From positions 87,052,419 to 87,116,418 of the forward strand of contig OX352761.1 in assembly GCA_947095585.1 (NCBI GenBank): a DNA stretch of 64,000 bases. The letters are read 5' to 3'. Every line of letters begins with the position of its first letter. Position 1 is the first letter of the stretch. Made by a program: the position numbers and the translations under genes. Below the pieces are notes generated by a model. That model searched no databases. It was given only the letters and a program-made list of their open reading frames with translations, and was not told the DNA's origin. Shown here in pieces: positions 11,289 through 22,487 of this stretch. This DNA is from Nephrocerus scutellatus. Lineage: Eukaryota; Arthropoda; Insecta; Diptera; Pipunculidae.

Positions 11289-12263
11289 CTATAAGATATT
11301 GTTCATAAGTCTTTGAAATGTCGCTGGGGCTGTCTTCAGTCCAAATGGCATTCTTAAGAATTCATAATGTCCTCCTTCTACGCTAAAGGCTGTTTTATGA
11401 ATATCTTTTTCCTCAATTTCTATTTGATGAAATCCCTTTGCTAAGTCAAGGGTTGTGAAATACTGGCATCTGCCCAGTTTATCTAGTATATCATCAATAT
11501 TTGGTAAAGGGTACTTGTCGTCTATTGTAACTTCATTGAGTTTACGATAATCTATGACAAGCCTCCACTTTTGTTTTCCACTGGCGTCGACCTTTTTCGG
11601 TACAATCCACACTGGGGCTGAATAAGGTGAATAGCTCGGCCTTATAATGTTATTTTCGAGGAGTTCTTGAATCTGGGTTTTGACTTCATCTTTATGTATG
11701 TAAGGATATCTGTATGACTTCGCGTTTATTGGTACATTATCAGTAGTACGTATTTCATGTTTGATTGCATTTGTAAGAGAGAGATCTGAATTTTCTTGAT
11801 AAAAAATTTTTGAATATTGATTTATTATTTTCAATAATTTTTGCTTCTCTTCTGCGTTGAGATGTTGAGTTCGTATTTGTTCCGTTAATGATTTATTATT
11901 ATATTCTTCTATTATAGAGAAATTTTTTATATTAACTTCTTTAATTTCATTTCGATTTATTTCAACTGGACTTTGGCATATTACATTCGTCTGAACTTCA
12001 ATCTTATGATTTTCAACATTGTAAATTCCTTCGTCAAAAATTACTTCGTTTTTCAAGAACTTCTGCTTCTTGAGGTAAACTAGTCCTTTTTGTTGGTTCA
12101 CCAATAATTGTACGGTATGTTTGTTTGATCTTTCAAACAACATTTGTATAGTTTGTCCATTGATTTCTAATAGATTATGTTTGTAATCTATTTTAGCGTT
12201 AAATCGTTTTAGTATGTCGTTTCCAATAATACCGTCGTATTTATCATGGAACGCGCAGACCAA
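11289..12263 (-). pseudogene. pol: ERV-B Pol: protease end and RT palm/fingers, premature stop
   Basis: An open frame of 324 codons. The first 30 residues are the protease C-terminal segment (I-I-G-N-D-I). RT follows with [24 protein letters not shown] (first catalytic Asp) and [14 protein letters not shown] at 11289-11291 stops the frame just before the catalytic Y-L-D-D, which is still present in the same frame downstream. So RT is inactivated by a single nonsense codon as well as by the later frameshifts. Confidence 0.88.
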
Positions 12264-12331
12264 AAAGTCAATTTTTTGCTTTAGATCACCAAATTCTTTA
12301 AAAAGGGAAACTGATACTCTTTCAGTTACAT

Positions 12332-12526
12332 TTATATTATGTTGTAGTGTTTTAATTTGAATTTTATTAATTGGTACTTTCCATTTAGGATTACAAAGAC
12401 CTGATTTATAATAGAGTTTGTTGCTCCAGTATCGATAATAAATTTTAATGGATTTTTATTAGATTTAATTTTTACATATGGTAAATCTCCTCCGAGGCTC
12501 GTGAGTGAAAATTTTCGCTTGTTCAC
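12332..12526 (-). pseudogene. ERV-B protease N-terminal part
   Basis: A 64-codon minus-strand frame containing the retropepsin motif I-I-D-T-G-A-T-N at about residues 30-37. It overlaps the 3' end of gag (12465-13541) in another frame, as expected for ribosomal frameshifting between gag and pol. Continuity with the RT-containing frame at 12263 is broken in between. Confidence 0.7.
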
Positions 12527-13541
12527 ATTTATTTATCTCCATTGGCTCAACAGTTTGTTGTTGTTTGGTATTTGGTAAATTATTTTGAATCTCACTTGTT
12601 AATTGATTATGATTTGGTTGTCTATAATTATTATAACTGTCATATCTGTAATTATTAAATTGTTTGTTCCTATTTTGATATTGATCAGGTCTATAATTAT
12701 CGTATTGTTTGTTTGTATATTGTTTCTGGTCTTTTCTATAATATTGTCCTTTTTTGTTTTGATATTGGTCATTTTTATAAGTATACTGTTCTTTTTTTAC
12801 TTGATTCGGTTCTTGTCTGTATCTATTAAAATGTTCGTCTCTATTTGGGTTCTGTTGGTATTTATTTTTGTATTCTTGTTTATTCGAGGAAAAATAATTA
12901 TTATTATAATTATTATAACGTGTTTGTCTATTGTTATTACGATTATAGAATTGTTCCGGAGTTGATTGGTCTGAGTAGCCTGTTTGACTGAGTATATCTA
13001 TTGCTGATTCTAAGTTTTCTGGATTTCGACAAATTAGAATTGTTTTCATTGGTTCAGGAATTGTATTTTTAAATATGTCTAGTGCAGTGCGTATATTGTT
13101 TAATGCACAATCGTTCGCTGTTTTACCTGGTCCAGTTTCTAATAGAGTTTTATTGTTTAGTTTTCGTAATTTATCTTTGATTTCATTGAAAAAACCTAAA
13201 ACATTATTTTTAAAGGTAACACCTCTCAATTCGTCAAAAAGTTGTTCTACGCTACGTCTTTCTGCAAAATTATTTTGTAAAACGTCTTTAATTTCACCCC
13301 AAGCAATGGCTTGTGTGTTGATTTCTATAACCTCTCTAGATTTTCTAATTAATTTGCTTTTTATAATATCAGAGAATAAATATTGAGAAAGGTCATCGTA
13401 AGTTGCTAGTAAGGGATATATTCTGTCTACTAGATTTGTGAATGTTAATAAATTGTCTGTGTTTCCGTCATAGTAAGGAAGGGAATTTAAATATTTAATG
13501 GGATCTAGGACCACTTTATTTTGTTGAATTTCCAATGCCAT
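12465..13541 (-). CDS. gag: ERV-B Gag
   Basis: A complete 358-codon frame from ATG. Residues 1-190 are a capsid-like helical region (F-T-N-L-V-D-R-I-Y near residue 30). Residues about 195-310 are extremely rich in Asn, Tyr, Gln and Arg. There is no CCHC zinc knuckle; the basic Asn/Tyr/Gln-rich tail probably substitutes for it in RNA binding, as in 17.6/297-type Gag (inference). It is the only full-length ORF of ERV-B and lies directly downstream of the element's repeat-rich leader. Confidence 0.75.
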   Translation of the reverse strand: MALEIQQNKVVLDPIKYLNSLPYYDGNTDNLLTFTNLVDRIYPLLATYDDLSQYLFSDIIKSKLIRKSREVIEINTQAIAWGEIKDVLQNNFAERRSVEQLFDELRGVTFKNNVLGFFNEIKDKLRKLNNKTLLETGPGKTANDCALNNIRTALDIFKNTIPEPMKTILICRNPENLESAIDILSQTGYSDQSTPEQFYNRNNNRQTRYNNYNNNYFSSNKQEYKNKYQQNPNRDEHFNRYRQEPNQVKKEQYTYKNDQYQNKKGQYYRKDQKQYTNKQYDNYRPDQYQNRNKQFNNYRYDSYNNYRQPNHNQLTSEIQNNLPNTKQQQTVEPMEINKCEQAKIFTHEPRRRFTICKN

Positions 13542-14351
13542 TTTATTGAATTAAATTTTAATTTTGTAAAAAGAGATAATTTTTTTTTAAAGTATAAGTA
13601 GTAAGGTAATTAGGGTAAAAGACTAGGGGACCTGTATATAAAAATTTATTTTGATTTTATATATATTTATATTTAGTAAAATCTAAAAATTTATTTTAAT
13701 TTGACCTTGTTGTTCTTGTTGTTGATCCTGGTGATTTTGTTATGAGTTGTCTTCTAATAATATTTGCTAGTTATTTCAACTTTGTTGTGTTTGTTGTATT
13801 TCTTCTTACTTTGTGGTATGTTGCTGTGTTGCACTTATTATGTAGTCTGATTATGTTGATTCATCTGTGTTGATTTTATTTTAATGCTGACCAAGAGTTT
13901 ATGTTAATTTTTATTTATTATTATTTTATTTTTGTTTCGACCAATAGTTTGTTTTGATTAATGTATGTCTTTTCTTTTATTTTAGCCAATAGTTTATTTA
14001 AGTTTTTATATGTCTTTCAAATAGTCAAATTTGTTGTAAAATTTTTTGTAAAAATTATACACTTTAATAAAAAAAATTTCACTTCTGTTTCACTTTTGTT
14101 GAAATTATTTGTTTATTTTTATTTTTATAGAACAGTGTAGAGTTTTTGCTATAATTTTATTTGTATAGTAGTGTAATTTATTTATTTATTATTTTTTTAA
14201 TAATGCAATTAATTTTATTTGTATGGTAGTATAATTTCTTTATTTATTAATTTTTCTTTTTATTTTTGCAAAAAATACAATTACTTTTCGTGGAACTTTT
14301 GCACTTTTCAATTTGCTAATAATGCAATTAATTATTGTGAAATTTCTGCAC
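13542..14351 (-). other. ERV-B leader (left part), AT-rich
   Basis: Non-coding, strongly AT-rich leader between gag and the LINE insertion. It contains a copy of the leader repeat (aatttgctaataatgc) at about 14310-14340; the array continues at 18855-19000 on the other side of the LINE. No gene seen. Confidence 0.7.
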
Positions 14352-14876
14352 CTTTTTTTGTATTTGTATTTGTATTTGTATAGCATAAAAACGTTATAAT
14401 GTGTATGTGAAGTCGCACAATTTACAGAGATATGGTATATATGCCTTACTACTGAGAAATTATAAAGGAATCTAAATACATGCTATTAAAGAAAAAGTAA
14501 TTTGAAGGAAAAAGCTATAGAAAAAACCTTCAATCTAAATAGTGTGCTTAAATATAATGTTATGTGACACTAATAAATAAGCTTAAGATTATAAGACTAG
14601 ATTAGAAAAAACGATCAGCAAATAAATAAATAAATATATAAGTAATTATATAAATTAAAAAAAATAAAAAAAAAAATAAATAAATAAATAAATAAATGAA
14701 TAATAAGTAAATATAATATAGATAATAAGTTAACAATTAAGAATATAAATAAGAAAAAACTATAATGAATGAATTATGAACAACAAGTAATATAAATATA
14801 AGTAATAACGAGAAAAAAAAACTTAACAATCTTAAATAAATAACAACAATAAATTTCGATGAGGTGTGATGAACAA
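14352..14876 (-). other. LINE 3' UTR and tail
   Basis: 525 bp between the ORF2 stop and the element's end. AT-rich with a TAAA-type microsatellite at about 14640-14700 and an A-rich hexamer tail at 14353-14382. No ORF of note. Confidence 0.7.
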
Positions 14877-17543
14877 TCAGGTACACAGACTGTTGATGAG
14901 TGGATTATCCGACATTTCACAGTTCATATAGAATTTAGTTCTTAGGGAGCGAATTCTATCTTTTATGAGAGAAACATTTGATTCCTCGTGGAGGGCAACG
15001 GTGGAATAATGCCAAGGTAGATTTAACATAATTTTAAGCAGCTTGTTTTGTGCCACTTGAAGTGTTTGGATATGTGTAGTTGCACAGCTACCCCATGCTG
15101 GTGATGCGTAAAGGTATAATGCCTGAAAAATTACCTTGCAGAGAATAACTTTATTGTCGTTGCTAAGCAAAGACCTTCGATTAATAAGTGGGTACATCAT
15201 TTTAATTGCTATTCTAGATTTTTTTACTGTTTGCCTAATATGCTCCTTAAACGTTAATTTGGAATCCAAATGTACACCGAGGTATTTGACACAGTTATTC
15301 CAGTTTATGTTTATGCCATTTACTTCGAGCGTATTCCTGGTTAAAAAACAGGGCTTTCTTCTTCTTGAAAAGAAAATAGCTTGGGTTTTACCAGCATTGA
15401 TTTTAATCTTCCACTTATTGAAATAATCGATGACAGTGTGTATTGCATCTTGTAAATAAGTTTCAATTATGAAACCTATCTCATGCGTGCTGAAAAATCC
15501 GATATCATCGGCGTAAATGGCATACTCGCAGTGAGGAATGCTTGGAATATCAGATGTATAAATGTTGTACAGTAAGGGGCCAAGAACTGATCCCTGAGGA
15601 ACGCCGGCGGGAATTAGTCTTTCTGAAGAGTAACTTTGAGAGACAGAAACCTTGAAATGACGGTTTTGAAGAAAACTCATTACTATATTAGTTAAGTATG
15701 ATGGGAAGTCTAGCTTTATCATTTTATAGAGCAGTCCCTCGTGCCACACTGTATCAAAAGCTTTTTCTATGTCAAGAAGGACTAAACCGGTTGATTTTTT
15801 TACATGCAAATTTTTCTTAACATGTTTACTAATTCTTAGTATTTGTTGGCATGTACCGTGGTTTTGTCTGAAGCCGAATTGTTCCATTGGTAGTATATTG
15901 TGGTCGTCAACATATCTCGAAATTCTTTTTTTTATAATTTTTTCAAAAATTTTGCTTAAGTTACTTAGAAGGCTTATTGGTCTATAGCTTGAAGCCAGTG
16001 AGGCTGGTTTTCCAGGTTTTAAAATAGGAATTATTTTCGCTTTTTTCCATACCTCAGGAAAATATTGTAACTTTAAGCATGCGTTTATTATAAAAGAAAT
16101 AAAAGCAAAACCAATTGGAGGTAAATGTTTAATATATATATTTTTTATATTGTCGATTCCAGACGATTTATTAATTTTTATTTCAGATATCATATCCACT
16201 ATATCATCAACATTTGTAAAATCAGAAACACCGGATGTTGGATTGTTAAGGCGCAAATCAGCAACAAAACTACTGACTTCTTGTTGAACACTAGTAGTGC
16301 CAAGATTCATTCCAATGTTATGATTTCCGACAAATGTGTCAGCTAAGCAATTGGCTTTGTCTTCGTTGGTTACTATAACATTATTATTTGCTGTTATTAA
16401 GGGCAAGAAGTTAGAATGTTTTTTTTAAGTACTTTGGCAATGTTCCAAAATGGTTTTGCACTTTTACTTAAGGTACTTAATTTATTATTCCAATGTGTGT
16501 TTTTAACTTTCAAGATTTCAGCCTTAATAATATTATTGAATCTGTTTAACATTAGACGAGAAAAAGGCTGCCTAAAACGCTGCCAGTTTCTTTTATGCAT
16601 GTTCCTAATTCTAATTAAATTAATTACATAAAACGGAAGACTTAAACCTATGTTTTTAGGAACTCTTTTTGGAACAGAAGAATCGATACTATTCAGCATT
16701 TCAGATTCAAAAAATTTTATATTTTCATCGATTTCAGAAATACTATGGATATCGTCAATGTTGGTTTGCCTATTTATTAGTTTAATACAGATTTCTTGCT
16801 TGTATTTTTTCCAATTAGCCTTCCTGTAATCGAATATTTTGTTTTCTATTTGTAAAGGAGCGTCTAAAATGTGGCAAACTATGGGAAGATGATCAGAACT
16901 AAGTTCATTTAAGGCAATAGGCTGGGTAATTTGGTTAGGAATATTGGACAGAAGGAGGTCAATAGTGGATGGAAAGCTTCTGGCATCAGTAGGAATATAA
17001 GTGGGAGATGGTGAGTGTAGGATAGAGAAAGGATGCCTTGAGCTAAAGTTCGATAGAATGTTACCCCACGAGTTCGCTCTCAAGCAGCCCCACTCGCGGT
17101 GACGGCAATTGAAGTCACCACCAATGATATATGTACTTGTCTCGTATACTAATTAGTTTACGAATGTCATTGTTGAAGTAATTTTTCTTCTCCAAAGTTG
17201 ACGCTCCTCCAGCAAAATAAACCGAGAAAATTTTTACCTTGGTACCATCATTTAGAAAAAGCTCTATACCAATGTTTTCTATTAGTAGCGTATTTAAAGA
17301 ACGTATAAGTTCATGTTTGATTCCTTTTTTAACTACGATGGCAACACCGCCACCTCTTCTATCAGGTCTATCAACACGATAACAATTATAATTTGAATGA
17401 GCGAAACTCACTGAACAATTTAACCAGGTCTCACTTACAAGACAAACATCGATTTCATTTCTACACAAAAAATCAAAAAACTCCACACATTTACTAAGAA
17501 TGCTTTTCGCATTCCAACACATAAGCTTGACAGAGACAAACAT
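14877..17543 (-). pseudogene. LINE ORF2: apurinic-like endonuclease and reverse transcriptase, two frameshifts
   Basis: Three frames in order. 17115-17543 is the endonuclease N-terminus (S-E-T-W-L, then R-R-G-G-G-V-A). 16397-17083 is the endonuclease end, with the S-D-H-L-P-I active-site motif. 14877-16406 is RT, with Y-R-P-I-S-L-L-S, G-V-P-Q-G-S-V-L-G-P-L-L and the catalytic Y-A-D-D. Frameshifts fall near 17118 (just before the conserved G-D-F-N motif) and near 16400. ORF2 would nick target DNA and reverse-transcribe the LINE RNA. These two breaks inactivate it; all other core motifs I checked are intact, so the copy is not very old. Confidence 0.92.
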
Positions 17544-17545
17544 TA

Positions 17546-18676
17546 TTACTTAATATTCTTATACAAGTACTTAACAGCTAATTGTGCGACAACATTGAAT
17601 TGTTCAACTTTGTTGTTACATTGCGCTAGATTCGTAATCATTTCCAGCATAAGCGATGTCAGTTCGTCTTGAGTGAAGAAGTTGTTCTCTGCTGGTGTTG
17701 TGTTACAAACGGGTGCGTGAGATAATGGAGTGGACCACGCAGTTTGGATCGGTGTTGCACTTGATAAACCAAGCTGTTGGGTTAAAACATTAACTCCAGA
17801 ACTTTTAGCTGCGAGGGCAGGGAAAGCTGTTTTATTTAAAGCAAAGCCGTTCGCAATTTGTTTTGCTTGTGCGTTGCGAGAACTTCGCTTGGAGAGATGC
17901 TCTTTTATATCAAGGAATCGCTTGCGGCTTGCGCATACACTGTCGGTTGATTTGTGATTTCCTTTGCAGTTTGCGCATTGGAAAATACCATTCGTTTTGC
18001 AATCAGCTGTTTTATGATTGCCTGAGCAGTTGGCACAATAAGTTTTTATGCTACAGTTTTTTTCCCCATGTCCAAACATCTGACAGTTGTGACATTGGGT
18101 GATTTTGTTTTTAATTTTACGTTGAAAATCCCAATTCACTCGCGTACGCATAATTGCTGGAATGTTTTTCCTTAGTTCGGTCATTCGAATTGACCCGCTT
18201 TCCAAATATATGATATAAAAAATATCAGTGAAATGATCAAGCCGTTTTATGACTTTTTTAGTGTCTTTGCACTTTAACCCAAGCGAAATCAACTCGGTTT
18301 TAAGAATTGTAGGATCAATATCATCCAAGCCAAACAACACTACTTTAAAGGACCGCTCACTTTTTAGCTCGTGTGTGAAAAATTGACACTTTGAGTCTTT
18401 TAGCAACGAACATACTGCACGTAGGGAATCAATTGATTCGCAGAAAATTTTAATTCCAATCGAAATTTTTTTAATGGAATAGTTTAGAATTTTATGTTCA
18501 TTTAATAATTTGTGTACAAATTCACTAGTTTTTTGCAAAAGTTTTATTGGCGGAATCACAATTTTACTTGCTTGCGTCGCCGGCACAGAGTCGTCGTCAA
18601 AATTGCTGTCGTCGTCAGGCAGACATTGTAGAGGACTCCAATAATTCCTCCTAGAAACTTTGGCTGGAGTAGCCAT
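17546..18676 (-). CDS. LINE ORF1 Gag-like RNA-binding protein
   Basis: A complete 376-codon frame. Residues about 75-190 resemble the RRM-like region of Jockey-clade ORF1. Three Cys/His knuckles follow (C-H-N-C-Q-M-F-G-H; Y-C-A-N-C-S-G-N-H; F-Q-C-A-N-C-K-G-N-H), about residues 195-250, and end in the S-x-C-x-x-R-K-R motif common to Jockey ORF1 proteins. The stop codon and the ORF2 ATG are only two bases apart (TAA TA ATG), suggesting termination-reinitiation for ORF2 translation. Confidence 0.9.
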   Translation of the reverse strand: MATPAKVSRRNYWSPLQCLPDDDSNFDDDSVPATQASKIVIPPIKLLQKTSEFVHKLLNEHKILNYSIKKISIGIKIFCESIDSLRAVCSLLKDSKCQFFTHELKSERSFKVVLFGLDDIDPTILKTELISLGLKCKDTKKVIKRLDHFTDIFYIIYLESGSIRMTELRKNIPAIMRTRVNWDFQRKIKNKITQCHNCQMFGHGEKNCSIKTYCANCSGNHKTADCKTNGIFQCANCKGNHKSTDSVCASRKRFLDIKEHLSKRSSRNAQAKQIANGFALNKTAFPALAAKSSGVNVLTQQLGLSSATPIQTAWSTPLSHAPVCNTTPAENNFFTQDELTSLMLEMITNLAQCNNKVEQFNVVAQLAVKYLYKNIK

Positions 18677-18848
18677 AATTGGAAAATTATTTTTCCTGAG
18701 TTTATTATGAGGATATATTGAATCCTCTTCAACTACTGATCGGCCACGTTTTGCTATCTTGAATGTTTTTGATTTATTTTATTTTTAAGTTTTATTACGA
18801 GAAAGTCACACGCAGAAGAAAAAACACACGTCATGCGTAGTTGAAAAA
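18677..18848 (-). other. LINE 5' UTR
   Basis: 172 bp between the inferred 5' end and ORF1. Jockey-clade LINEs use internal promoters here. I could not pick out a specific motif with confidence. Confidence 0.5.
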
Positions 18849-18854
18849 CTGCAC

Positions 18855-19004
18855 TTTTTTTAATTTGCTAATAATGCAATTAATTATTGTGAAATTTCTG
18901 CACTTTTTAATTTGCTAATAATGCAATTAATTATTGTGGAGCTTCTGCACTTTTTAATTTGCTAATAATGCAATTAATTATTGTGGAGCTTAGTAGAATT
19001 TTAG
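18855..19004 (-). repeat. ERV-B leader tandem repeat
   Basis: About three copies of a 48-55 bp unit (core aatttgctaataatgcaatt, then aattattgtg) plus a fourth copy at 14310-14350 across the LINE. The LINE therefore inserted inside the array. Confidence 0.85.
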
Positions 19005-19138
19005 CACTTTTTGTTTTTCACTTGTATTATTTAGTAAATTAATATAAGTAATCCTTCTGCGAAAACTTATAATTTTACTTTTTATTTCGGAGCACTTTTA
19101 AACTTTTTAATAAAAGTAAATCTTAATTGATCAAGCGC

Positions 19139-19156
19139 ATCCTACCGACTGCGCCA
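19139..19156 (-). promoter_or_regulatory. ERV-B primer-binding site, tRNA-Ser type
   Basis: Plus strand atcctaccgactgcgcca sits directly against the 5' LTR. It equals the 3' end plus CCA of fly tRNA-Ser as I recall it. Elements of the 17.6/297 group use tRNA-Ser, which agrees with the Gag and Env features. Confidence 0.8.
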
Positions 19157-19740
19157 ATTATGTTTTCAAGCGTCTTTTATGAATTTTAAAAAAGAATTTA
19201 TTCTTTATTATTTATTTATAAAAAAACACTTTGAAAATTATTGTCTTAATAATAGACTTCAATGTAATACAAGTTATAAAACAAATGCTAATTAACAATA
19301 CTGCACAACAATACTGGATTGAATATTAAAGAATACTGATCATCTCTTATTCTAAAGTGTTGTCTTATATACTATTCGTTGAGTGATCCAACTTGTGTTT
19401 TGGTTGTGAAATAGTTTTGGACTTTGAACTTGTTTACGTCTTTGAAGGAGTAAACATGTTATTGTCTTTACTTTTGGCCTTGAATGAATATTAAAAAGTG
19501 TATTGAATATATTCGTCGTAATTGACCATCTGGTGTTTTGTTTATAGGATTGGCCTTGAATTGAAGATGTAAACATGTTGACAGAATTCGTATTGCAAGA
19601 TAAGATTGGCCTTGAATATTATAGTGGTAAACAAGATATGAATGTTCAGATTAAAGGGGGGCTTTGGATATATGATGATTAATATAAGTAATATAACTTG
19701 GATCACGCAACTACAGTTATGAATAAATGATGAAATATGG
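19157..19740 (-). repeat. ERV-B 5' LTR (right copy)
   Basis: Matches 3106-3693; adjacent to the primer-binding site, which fixes it as the 5' LTR. Confidence 0.9.
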
Positions 19741-19744
19741 AATA

Positions 19745-21374
19745 TTTCATATGATTTTGAAGTGGTTGGTATGGTGCTATCTTCTATGTTAACACTTAAT
19801 CACGTGATCGAGGACATTCTACAAAAATGCAGCCTCCTAAGCTTGGAAGTAAATTCGAAACCGAGAACAAAGAGAGCATTATTAAATGCAGTAGGAATGA
19901 TCAGCAAATCACTTTTCGGTACTTTGTCAGAAGATGATGTCAATTATTACGACAGGCAGATTAATAAATTACAACACAACGAAGAGCATCTAAGGAACCT
20001 AATAAAAAATCAGACGTATATCATGGGGACAACCATCAACATCTTCAATAGAACGCAGCAAGTTAGAGACGGCCAAATTAAAACGCTGAACACAAAATTC
20101 TCCTCAATACTAAAAATTGTAGACGATTGCACTAATAGTGTCCAAAACGAACGGCTAGTAAACGAATTAGAATCGCTAATATCTTATTCGACTTTAGCCA
20201 TTTTGCATCACCAAAGCTTGTTAAATGAAGTTATCGACTCAGTAACTGAGGTACGTCACGGTAAACCTCACCCGGCCATCATAACTCCAGAACAGTTGGA
20301 GACCGTATTTTCAGCTATGCTTAGAGAAATTCCTAGCAATACCAAACTCCCAATCCTAATACAACACAAAGGTATACTACCTCTTTATAAAATCAGTACA
20401 GTAACATCTTCAATCCAATCTAAAAGAATAATATATAAAATTACCAATACCTTTCAAGGAAATCTACCAGCTTTATAAAATTTTACCCTTCCCCACTAAA
20501 ATTCAGAATGATTTCCTCTATATCCAACCCAAAATGAACTACGTTATAGTAGACTTTGACAAAAAGCACTTCTATGATCTTACAATCGAAGAAATAAACA
20601 AATGCACTGCACAGACTGACTCTCTGTTATGTCCGATTACTCATCCTCTTTATGACTTTAATTCTAACCAGGATCATTGTGAAATACAATTATTACGAAG
20701 AGACGCGCATCATTCGGCTTGCCAAGTATAGCAATCACCTTTATCCGTAGTTTGGATACAGCTCTCTCAACCTGGCAAATGGTTATTGTCCGCTAAAAGC
20801 GAGTATATCATGGACGAGATTTGTGACCAGAAATTAACAACGCACAACAGGAATTGTAGAATTCACAGGCAAATGTTATCTACGTAGTAAAGATCTGACG
20901 ATATATAGTCAAAATTTAGGCAGCACTCTTTTAAGGAATTCTTTCATTCTGATAATAAACTTAACTCTTTTAAAATCAAAAGTTAGCACAACCCCTATAG
21001 ACATAACCCCAATTAAACTGCTTAAATACAATGAAAACAATAATCTGGCAGAACTTTCTTACCAAGTAGATTTGTTAAGGAAAGAGGAAGAAAAAGGTTT
21101 GCAAAATTTAGATAAGCATGATGCCCATCATTATACAGTAATATATAGTTTGGCTTTAGTGACATGCATAATCCTGTTGTACATTTATAAATGCAATTCT
21201 AAATTGAAAGCCATTGTAACAGAAATTAGACAACAACCAACAGAGAATGAAAATAAACCAAAACCCAATGAGGAAATTATCGATGGAGTTTCTGTCGATC
21301 AATCGATTGTACTAGAACTAGAGAATAACAACATTAACCCTAACCCGAGCCCAAGATTCACATTAACATCATAA
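19745..21374 (+). pseudogene. env: ERV-A Env, remainder: furin site, fusion peptide, transmembrane subunit; frame-broken
   Basis: 19762-20478 carries a basic R-T-K-R cleavage site, followed by a hydrophobic fusion-peptide-like stretch ending in L-F-G-T-L and a long helical heptad-type region. It stops at 20476-20478. 20534-20731 is a further Cys-containing ectodomain piece in another frame. 21072-21374 has a transmembrane helix (residues about 25-42) and a cytoplasmic tail of about 55 residues. If the nested element and one AATA copy are ignored, the frame before 3105 and after 19745 is in phase, so ERV-B split a frame that was open at that point. The stop and frame changes after 20478 came separately. 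Confidence 0.8.
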
Positions 21375-21682
21375 ATGAAAATACATATATATAATTTAAA
21401 GAAAAAAAAAATAATAATTATTAATGTTTAAAATAATTATTAGAATTAGGAAATAGAATCGTAAAACCAATTAAAATAAAAAAAAATGCTTTATTAATGT
21501 TTAAAATAATTTTTAGAATATAGAATAAGATCATTAAAATCAATTAAAATAAGGAAAGTATTAGTGTCTAAAGAATCATAAAATCAAAAGAAAAATTAGA
21601 CTACTTTACCTTTTAAATATGTTAAATATGGCTTTTCAACAACTCTATCTCGAAAATTCCAACCGTGGAATTTCATTCTTCT
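21375..21682 (+). other. ERV-A 3' untranslated region
   Basis: AT-rich, with an imperfect duplication of a segment around aatgtttaaaataatt (21422-21440 and 21497-21515). No gene. Confidence 0.6.
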
Positions 21683-21695
21683 AAGGGGGGTGGGA
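21683..21695 (+). promoter_or_regulatory. ERV-A polypurine tract
   Basis: aaggggggtggga immediately before the LTR start. This is the plus-strand primer for reverse transcription. Confidence 0.75.
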
Positions 21696-21912
21696 TGTAG
21701 TGATCGCACTACATGTCGCCTCATCATATCAACTCAACTCAAAATCAACTCTCCTAAATACGATTCTTCTTTCCCACGGCGTCAAATGCGCCACAATGCC
21801 GAAAGTACGCCAAGCGCTACGCGCTCACTTTTCATGTCAAACATAAATACTCCATGTTCATGAGCTCGTCACCCGATATCCGCTACATTCAATAGCATTC
21901 AAATATACATTC

Positions 21913-22112
21913 AATAGCAATACACATAATTCATGCGACCGCTCTGCCTTCAATGCTGTGTATAATAACAAATAGCAATACACATAATTCATGCGATCGC
22001 TCTGCCTTCAATACTGTGTGTATACAGCACTGCAGCTATAACAAATAGCAAGGCACGTAATTCATGCGATCACTCTGTGTTTAATGCTGTGTATACACAG
22101 CACTGTAGCTAT
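21913..22112 (+). repeat. LTR tandem repeat, about 60-75 bp unit
   Basis: Three diverged copies containing caatacacataattcatgcg and a Ctctg...ctgtgtata segment, within the U3 part of the ERV-A LTR. Confidence 0.75.
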
Positions 22113-22480
22113 AGCATTCCCAATTGTTCCATACCGAATACAATGCTGTACGGCGGCGGATACACACAAAATCCAAAGTCAAGTACATGTATGAATTGTA
22201 GGTATAGAGAGCAAGGGTGAATGGACAGCTGGGTGTATGAACTATATCCAGAGCCATTGACGAATGTAATGCGGATGCATTTATATTGCATTTATATTGT
22301 GTAATAATTTTCCGGTTTAATTGTTTAGCCTAATATTATTGATATTGGGTAATAATTTAATTGCTTACGCAGTTAATAGTGCATCGCACTATATCTGGGT
22401 CGATATTGGGAAATATCGCTGATGAGTGCATTTCCGTGAACTGCGTTGACTTGGGGACAAAGATCGTTTGGATTTGAGCG

Positions 22481-22487
22481 TATAAAA
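22481..22487 (+). promoter_or_regulatory. TATA box of ERV-A LTR promoter
   Basis: tataaaa followed by a GGGG run, with possible initiator tcagagtt about 30 bp downstream (22513). This is a standard LTR promoter arrangement. Confidence 0.6.

Larger units (their letters stand above)
14352..18848 (-). mobile_element. Jockey-clade non-LTR retrotransposon (LINE) nested in ERV-B leader
   Basis: Two-ORF element, minus strand. ORF1 is Gag-like with zinc knuckles and ORF2 has endonuclease then RT with Y-A-D-D. CTGCAC is present on both sides (14346-14351 and 18849-18854) as a target duplication of at least 6 bp inside an ERV-B repeat unit. The 3' end (left) finishes in an A-rich tail of repeated AAATAC units plus a short A run. 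Length about 4.5 kb, near full length for the clade. Confidence 0.92.
3106..19740 (-). mobile_element. ERV-B: errantivirus-like element nested in ERV-A env
   Basis: A minus-strand element bounded by two LTRs of about 585 bp (3106-3693 and 19157-19740). The flanks carry AATA at 3102-3105 and 19741-19744, a probable 4-bp target duplication. Order in its own direction: LTR, tRNA-Ser primer site, repeat-rich leader (holding a LINE), gag, protease-RT-RNase H-integrase (holding copia), env, LTR. Internal nonsense and frameshift changes show it is inactive. I count about nine differences between the two LTRs, so the insertion is moderately old. Confidence 0.9.
1..21695 (+). mobile_element. ERV-A: errantivirus-like Ty3/gypsy element, interrupted and internally deleted
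   Basis: Plus-strand order is gag (from 7), protease (about 1217), a repeat-rich linker, a (GAAA)n tract, and env (2823-3105 and 19745-21374), then a polypurine tract and LTR. The 5' LTR lies outside the window. RT, RNase H and integrase are missing between about 2370 and 2490. The env gene is split by the 16.6-kb ERV-B insertion. A gag-pol-env layout with a furin-type site in env is typical of errantiviruses. The element cannot be autonomous. Confidence 0.85.

Noticed and set aside
12603..12965. 120-codon Ile-rich plus-strand ORF resembling a membrane protein
   Set aside because: Antisense of the Asn/Tyr/Gln-rich part of ERV-B gag; composition explains the hydrophobicity.
19139..19156. Possible tRNA gene end
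   Set aside because: Only the 3' tRNA segment is present, adjacent to an LTR; it is a primer-binding site. The same holds at 28175, 39878, 42323 and 53501.
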